NCBI GenBank assembly: GCA_030645815.1
Contig: JAUSMW010000057.1
Span: 1-36,045 of the forward strand
Source: Candidatus Saccharimonadota bacterium
GTDB lineage: Bacteria > Patescibacteriota > Saccharimonadia > Saccharimonadales > Saccharimonadaceae
Length of the DNA stretch: 36,045 bases
Direction of reading: 5' to 3'
This document shows, piece by piece, positions 31,305 through 36,045 of this stretch; the stretch's first letter is position 1, and each line of letters opens with the position of its first letter. The notes below the pieces were generated by a model. It was not told the origin of the DNA and searched no databases. It saw only the letters and a program-made list of their open reading frames with translations. The position numbers were made by a program, and so were the translations under genes.

Positions 31305-32168
31305 ATGCTCAGTACACTTAAAACCTCTCTCGTCGCCGCCAGCCTGTTGGTCGGTGCTGCCGCGGCTAACGCCAGCGAATTGAAAGTCACCAGCTACAAC
31401 CCGGCAAATAAAGGTATTTTCCCGGTGTCATCCTCTTTGGTGACGGGCGATAAAGAAGCAATTCTGGTGGATGCGCAATTTGGCGTTGGTGATGGCAAGG
31501 CATTAGTTGAGTTGATCCGCGCGAGCGGCAAAACGCTGACTACTATTTATATCAGCGGTGGCGATCCGGATTTTTATTTTGGTTTAGAGCCGATTGTTGC
31601 GGCCTTCCCTACTGCAAACGTTATTGCGAGCAGTGCCGTCGTGGATCACATCGAAAAAACAAAAGAAGCAAAATTAAAATACTGGGGCCCGATATTGGGT
31701 GAGCAAGCACCGAAAAAAATCATCGTGCCAACCGTTTCAGATGAAACCAGCTTAGCCTTGGAAGGCAAGATTATTGAAGTGCATGAAATTAATACACATC
31801 AAGCCTATTTGTGGGCGCCATCCATTAAAACGGCGTTTGGTGGCGTATTAGTCAGTAGCGGAATTCATTTGTGGACCGCCGACAGCCAAACCACACAAGC
31901 GCGAACCGAATGGATTGCTGCACTTGATCGTTTATCTGCACTTAAACCAACAACTGTAATTCCAGGTCATTATCTAGGTGATGCACCCGCAGGCGATAAA
32001 GCAGTCGTGTTCAGCCGCGACTATCTGCTAACTTACGAAAAATTACTCAGTAAAAAACCAACGTCAGCGCAATTAATTGAGGGATTGAAAAAAGCCTATC
32101 CAACATTACCGATAGACGATGGCATTGCAATTAGTACCAAGGTTAATACTGGCGAAATGAAGTGGTAA
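31305..32168 (+). CDS. MBL-fold protein with degenerate metal site, exported
   Basis: This 287-aa protein begins with a signal peptide (about 1-23, ending ANAS). The metallo-beta-lactamase fold follows: SSSLVTGDKEAILVDAQFG, then ISGGDPDFYFGLEPI, GKIIEVHEINTH and VIPGHYLG. The HxHxDH motif is replaced by GGDPDF at residues 85-90: both early histidines and the last one are missing, and only the aspartates remain. The late histidine in PGHYLG is kept. It may bind metal in an unusual way or be a non-enzymatic or altered hydrolase. Likely periplasmic. GGAG lies nine bases before ATG 31305. Probable target of the divergent LysR regulator. Confidence 0.82.
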   Translation: MLSTLKTSLVAASLLVGAAAANASELKVTSYNPANKGIFPVSSSLVTGDKEAILVDAQFGVGDGKALVELIRASGKTLTTIYISGGDPDFYFGLEPIVAAFPTANVIASSAVVDHIEKTKEAKLKYWGPILGEQAPKKIIVPTVSDETSLALEGKIIEVHEINTHQAYLWAPSIKTAFGGVLVSSGIHLWTADSQTTQARTEWIAALDRLSALKPTTVIPGHYLGDAPAGDKAVVFSRDYLLTYEKLLSKKPTSAQLIEGLKKAYPTLPIDDGIAISTKVNTGEMKW

Positions 32169-32218
32169 AAATATGAATAACCAACTGCACTGCATTCATG
32201 ATTGCGTTGCAGTTGGTG

Positions 32219-32824
32219 TTAGATCTTATCGCGCGTCCATTCAAACTCCATTTGCCGCGCGGTGCGCTCCGCCAATTGCATTCCGGCAATACGTGAAACC
32301 AGATGCAAACTCATATCAATACCCGCCGATATTCCGGCAGATGTCACTACAGACCTCTCATCCACCCAGCGCACATTGTTGATAACGTTGAGCAAGGGAA
32401 ATGCATTTTTGAGATCCTCTATATCCTCCCAATGCGTAGTCGCTGTGTGCGATGAAAGCACACCGGCTTTAGCTAACAGAAAAGCGCCAGTGCAAACAGA
32501 CGCGGTGATAGTCGTTGAGGCGTTGCTGCGACCTATCCAATCGATAACATGAGATTTTTCCAATTCTGCACTAACCACACCACCGGGAATAATTAGCAGA
32601 TCAATTGGCGGGTGAGCATCGAATGAAAAATCCGGAACAAATTGCAGACCAGCGCGAGCGCGTACTGCTTGCATCGTTTCGGCAATAGAGAAAACTGAAA
32701 AGACCGGTTCTTGGTGCGGGTTCTGCCGAGCAGCAACACGTGTGGCAGTGGTGAAGACTTCATAGGGGCCGGCAAAATCCAGCACTTCAATTTCAGGGAA
32801 CAGAAAAATTCCAACATTGCGCAT
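32219..32824 (-). CDS. DJ-1/PfpI family protein
   Basis: This 201-aa protein has the class I glutamine-amidotransferase-like fold of DJ-1/PfpI. The N-terminal VGIFLFPEIEVLDFAGPYEVF is typical of the isonitrile hydratase / GlxA-like branch. The nucleophile elbow follows as C111 in SVCTGAFLLAKAG, then LSSHTATTHWEDIEDL and VTSAGISAGIDMSLHL. The AraC-type DNA-binding domain found in GlxA regulators is absent, so a small enzyme is more likely. The substrate is unknown. It converges with the MBL-fold gene, with 50 bp between stops. Confidence 0.86.
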   Translation of the reverse strand: MRNVGIFLFPEIEVLDFAGPYEVFTTATRVAARQNPHQEPVFSVFSIAETMQAVRARAGLQFVPDFSFDAHPPIDLLIIPGGVVSAELEKSHVIDWIGRSNASTTITASVCTGAFLLAKAGVLSSHTATTHWEDIEDLKNAFPLLNVINNVRWVDERSVVTSAGISAGIDMSLHLVSRIAGMQLAERTARQMEFEWTRDKI

Positions 32825-32859
32825 AACGACTGAACTCCCGTTGTATTTAGTAGGTAATA

Positions 32860-32890
32860 AAAAACCGCCACAGTTGCCTGGGCGGTTTTT
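32860..32890 (-). terminator. Terminator of the cold-shock gene
   Basis: AAAAACCGCC (32860-32869) and GGCGGTTTTT (32881-32890) form a perfect 10 bp stem around an 11-base loop. On the minus strand it ends in a six-T run, about 30 bases after the cold-shock gene stop and before the DJ-1/PfpI start. It is a clear intrinsic terminator, so the two minus-strand genes are transcribed separately. Confidence 0.85.
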
Positions 32891-32918
32891 CCATCGCTAA
32901 CGGGAGGGCGACACCCGA

Positions 32919-33125
32919 TTAGAGACCAATTACGTTTTCAGCCTGCGGACCTTTTTGGCCTGGCTTAACATCAAACTCTACTTTTTGGCCTTCAGCCAAG
33001 GTTTTAAAACCGGCGCCGGTGATAGCGCTGTAGTGTACAAATACGTCTTGACCCGCTTCACTTGCGATGAAACCAAAACCTTTGGATTCGTTGAACCATT
33101 TAACGGTACCAGTGCTTCTAGCCAT
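32919..33125 (-). CDS. Cold-shock protein (CspA family)
   Basis: This 68-aa protein is a single cold-shock domain: [16 protein letters not shown] with RNP1 (KGFGFI), then DVFVHYSAI with RNP2, and [17 protein letters not shown] at the end. It is full length for the family. Such proteins bind single-stranded RNA or DNA, keep mRNA unfolded in the cold or regulate transcripts. There are many paralogues per genome, so I do not assign a letter. The presence of a long upstream untranscribed or leader region (next gene 328 bp away) allows a long 5' leader like cspA but does not prove it. Confidence 0.95.
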   Translation of the reverse strand: MARSTGTVKWFNESKGFGFIASEAGQDVFVHYSAITGAGFKTLAEGQKVEFDVKPGQKGPQAENVIGL

Positions 33126-33453
33126 AATAAACCTCGATGTTCTTTGTAAATAAAAATGAAAACCCCAAGTGGAGCTGTGCTGGCGGATTCAGATGTTACT
33201 TATGAAGAACATAACGTGGTGCTAATAGATGTACTGCTAGAACAACGCGGTGACTTACCATAAATAATGCTGTGAATAGACCAGCAGCCCAAATATATTC
33301 CCGCTCTTGTTTTGTGTAAAGTCTTTGTTGTAGCGGGAAGTTGCGCAAAATGCGACTTTCGGTACAGTCCGCCTACACCCTTACTATTCCAATTGCGTTT
33401 AGAATGCGCTCGGGCAAAGTAGCGCCACCAATAACAGGTAAAGGAAGCAATCC
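33126..33453. promoter_or_regulatory. Divergent region between the cold-shock gene and the MFS-acyltransferase fusion
   Basis: This 328 bp gap holds promoters for two divergent genes. The cold-shock side may include a long 5' leader. The only open frames are chance ones. No clear palindrome or repeat stands out. AAGGAAG at 33440-33447 is the ribosome-binding site of the plus-strand gene. Confidence 0.4.
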
Positions 33454-36045
33454 ATGCAACAAGTTCATAAGGTCACTGGGGCCATCCCCTTTTTTATCGC
33501 TGTATTTCTCAATGCCTTTGTCGATCTGGGCCATAAGATCGTTATCCAAAATACCGTCTTTAAACTTTACGATGGCAACGAGCAAATTTTACTCACCGCT
33601 GTTGTAAACGCGATGATGCTACTGCCGTTTATCCTTCTACTCAGCCCGGCCGGTTTTTTATCGGATGTGATGCGTAAAACCCGGGTGATGCGCGCAATGG
33701 CCTGGTCTGCCTTGGCCCTGACGCTCTTGATTACCCTCTTCTACTACCTCGGCTGGTTTTGGGCCGCCTTTGGTATGACCTTGTTGCTCGCGGCACAAGC
33801 GGCGATTTATTCGCCGGCCAAGTTTGGCTACATCAAAGAATTGTTTGGTAAAGAAAAGCTGGCCCAAGCGAATGGTGCGGTAGGCGCTCTTTCCATGATC
33901 GCCATTCTTTCGGGCATCGCGGTATTTTCTATTTTCTTTGAAATGTATTACCCCAAGGGGGCAGGTTCAGAGAAAGAAGTGATTCAAGCTATTGCCCCTC
34001 TAGGTTGGTTGCTGGTGATAAGTGCAATTATCGAAGTGGTGATGATTTATCGTCTACCCGAACAAGTAGCACCGCAAACCACCGCGACCTTTTCAACCAA
34101 AGCCTATTTGACTGGCAAATTATTTGCCGAAGATATGGCGCCCGTTATACGTCGCCGAGTGATCCGTTTATCTGTCGTTGGTCTTGCGATTTTCTGGGGC
34201 GTGGGCCAAGTAATGTTGGCCGCCTTCCCTGCATTTATCAAAGAAGAATTGCAGATGGATAACGCCATGATCGTGCAAGGCATTCTCGCCTGCAGCGGGA
34301 TTGGTATTGCGCTGGGTTCGATTGTCGCTGGGCGCTTCTCGCGCAATTATATTGAAACTGGATTATTACCTCTGGGAGCATTGGGTTTTGCATTAGGCTT
34401 ATTGTGTTTACCACATTTGCATTCCTATACCGCATTTGTGCTCGCCTTTTTGTTTATCGGTTTTAGCGGCGGCGTATTTACAGTACCCCTTAATGCCCTG
34501 ATCCAATTTCACGCCGGTGAGCACGAATTAGGCCGCACCCTCGCCGCCAACAATTGGGTACAAAATGTGGTGATGCTGGTTTTTCTCGGCGTAACCGTTG
34601 GCTTCTCGTATATTGGATTCAGCAGCAAAACTCTGTTAGAAATTATTGCAGTTATTACCTTGATTGGTTGTTGCTACACCATTTACGAATTGCCCCAAAG
34701 TCTGGTGCGTTTTGTTTTCTCACGCGTTGTTTCACAGCGCTATCGTGTGTTGGTACAGGGCATGAAAAATATTCCTGCCAAAGGTGGCGTATTGTTGTTA
34801 GGTAATCACGTGAGCTGGATTGACTGGGCGGTATTGCAACTCGCCAGCCCACGTCCGGTCCGTTTTGTAATGCTGCGGGCGATTTACCAACGCTGGTATT
34901 TGAAATGGTTTTTCGATTTGTTTGGTTGTATTCCAATCGAATCCGGTGCACAGAGTCGCAACGCATTGGATACGGTGGCAGAAAGCTTAAATAAAGGCGA
35001 AGTAGTCTGTTTATTCCCTGAAGGCGCAATCAGCCGTACCGGTCATTTGGGCGAATTCCGTCGCGGTTACGAACGCGCCTGCGAGAAAGCCAATGATGAT
35101 GTAGTGATTGTGCCCTTTTATTTGCGCGGTTTATGGGGCAGTCAATTTTCACGTTCATCTGCCTACTTAAAAAATAAAAACCGTCCTTTATTAAAGCGCG
35201 ATTTGATTGTTGCTTTCGGAAGATCACTCCCTAAAGAAACCAAAGCTGATGTATTAAAACGCCGCGTTTTGGACTTATCCATTCATTCCTGGCAAGAGTA
35301 TGTGGATGGTTTGGATACGATTGGCCGCTGCTGGATTGATGCTGCTAAAAAAATGGGCAATCAATTGGCTATTATCGACACCATGGGTACTGAGTTGAGC
35401 GCACACCGCGCATTGGCTGGTGCAAGTGCTATTGCCAGTCGTATCGCCATATTACCTGACCAGAATATCGGTGTACTTTTGCCGACAAGTGCTGCAGGTG
35501 TGCTCACCAACCTCGCGGTAATTTTGACGGGCAAAACGCTAATCAATTTAAATTACACTGCCAGCCAAAGCGCTTTTGCATCGGCACTTGAACAAGCGAA
35601 TATTAAAACGGTATTTACTTCAGCGCGCTTTCTAAAAAAGCTGGAAGACAAAGGCATTCCTGCCACCAGCTTATTGCAAGGCGTTAATGTGATTGCGATG
35701 GAAGATTTTGTGGGCAGCATTTCTACCACCGAAAAAATTGCACGTCTGTTGTTAATTAAGATCTTACCTGCAGCTGCGTTAAAAGCCCTCTGGACACGTA
35801 AACAGAAAGCGGATGATATCGCCGTGATTTTATTCTCCAGCGGCAGTGAAGGCATTCCCAAAGGTGTACAAATCAGCCACAAAAATATTATCGCCAATGT
35901 TAAACAAATTACCGATGTATTAAACGTCGAAGAAAAAGATGTGGTAATGGCTAACCTGCCACTGTTCCATGCGTTTGGTTTAACGGTAACGCAGTTTATG
36001 CCACTACTCGAAGCCGTGCCTATGGTGTGCCATGCCGACCCAACT
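33454..36045 (+). CDS. MFS - acyltransferase (PlsC) - AMP-ligase fusion, partial
   Basis: The frame opens at ATG 33454 (AAGGAAG seven bases upstream) and runs to the window edge, 864 codons. Residues 1 to ~410 form an MFS transporter with about twelve membrane helices. A PlsC-type acyltransferase follows (about 430-630), with the HX4D motif NHVSWIDW (H452, D457) and FPEGAISR (E523). The third part is an AMP-binding ligase: ALAGASAIASRIA, the P-loop SSGSEGIPKG (795-804) and the start of the next motif NLPLFHAFG. The combination resembles the LplT transporter plus Aas acyl-ACP synthetase/acyltransferase of E. coli joined in one chain. It suggests uptake and re-acylation of lysophospholipids. 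The C-terminus is missing. Confidence 0.9.
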   Translation, partial: MQQVHKVTGAIPFFIAVFLNAFVDLGHKIVIQNTVFKLYDGNEQILLTAVVNAMMLLPFILLLSPAGFLSDVMRKTRVMRAMAWSALALTLLITLFYYLGWFWAAFGMTLLLAAQAAIYSPAKFGYIKELFGKEKLAQANGAVGALSMIAILSGIAVFSIFFEMYYPKGAGSEKEVIQAIAPLGWLLVISAIIEVVMIYRLPEQVAPQTTATFSTKAYLTGKLFAEDMAPVIRRRVIRLSVVGLAIFWGVGQVMLAAFPAFIKEELQMDNAMIVQGILACSGIGIALGSIVAGRFSRNYIETGLLPLGALGFALGLLCLPHLHSYTAFVLAFLFIGFSGGVFTVPLNALIQFHAGEHELGRTLAANNWVQNVVMLVFLGVTVGFSYIGFSSKTLLEIIAVITLIGCCYTIYELPQSLVRFVFSRVVSQRYRVLVQGMKNIPAKGGVLLLGNHVSWIDWAVLQLASPRPVRFVMLRAIYQRWYLKWFFDLFGCIPIESGAQSRNALDTVAESLNKGEVVCLFPEGAISRTGHLGEFRRGYERACEKANDDVVIVPFYLRGLWGSQFSRSSAYLKNKNRPLLKRDLIVAFGRSLPKETKADVLKRRVLDLSIHSWQEYVDGLDTIGRCWIDAAKKMGNQLAIIDTMGTELSAHRALAGASAIASRIAILPDQNIGVLLPTSAAGVLTNLAVILTGKTLINLNYTASQSAFASALEQANIKTVFTSARFLKKLEDKGIPATSLLQGVNVIAMEDFVGSISTTEKIARLLLIKILPAAALKALWTRKQKADDIAVILFSSGSEGIPKGVQISHKNIIANVKQITDVLNVEEKDVVMANLPLFHAFGLTVTQFMPLLEAVPMVCHADPT

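Overview
The window looks like chromosomal DNA of a free-living gammaproteobacterium. My best guess is the Cellvibrio group, from the overall protein style, moderate GC, a complete mlaFEDCB operon, a PEP-CTERM protein and an MFS-acyltransferase-AMP-ligase fusion; this is an inference, not proven. No rRNA, tRNA or CRISPR array was seen. The left edge cuts through the last 27 codons of an IS481-type transposase, followed by a gene remnant and a GC-rich repeat-like patch (1-1207).

Region by region. 1-5743: unknown proteins, an EcsC-family protein, a Na+/H+ antiporter, a ribonuclease H and an OsmY-like three-BON-domain protein, with ten tandem CCATGAT heptamers directly after its stop codon. 6260-11657, plus strand: a fused APH-like/P-loop kinase protein, a phosphoribosyltransferase, an erythromycin-esterase-family protein and an L,D-transpeptidase. 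11706-24855, nearly all minus strand: an Lpp-like lipoprotein, a PAS-GGDEF diguanylate cyclase, a PilZ protein, an Hsp20, a universal stress protein, acetate kinase overlapping a 6-phosphogluconate dehydrogenase-like gene by 4 bp, two tandem Crp/Fnr regulators with an identical cysteine-bearing C-terminal tail, a frameshifted DUF883 gene, two small unknown plus-strand genes and a phosphoketolase. 25207-28327, plus strand: mlaFEDCB, closed by a strong terminator. 28726-36045: a PEP-CTERM protein, a DUF3592 protein, a divergent LysR/MBL-fold pair, a DJ-1/PfpI protein, a cold-shock protein and the first 864 codons of an MFS/PlsC/AMP-binding fusion running off the right edge.

The central block reads as a stress or low-oxygen survival island. 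6-phosphogluconate dehydrogenase, phosphoketolase and acetate kinase could together turn sugar phosphate into acetate plus ATP without respiration. USP, Hsp20, BON, L,D-transpeptidase and c-di-GMP proteins would protect proteins, envelope and lifestyle. The paired Crp/Fnr regulators are the obvious candidate controllers. Their conserved C-X2-C-X5-C-X13-C tail is the most novel-looking item in the window. Other points of note are a 6PGDH-like enzyme with altered active-site residues, two copies of an ~85 bp dispersed repeat, a possible RNA switch in front of hsp20, a 10 x 7 bp array with a GATC every 7 bp, and a cluster of nested hairpins at 7932-8044.
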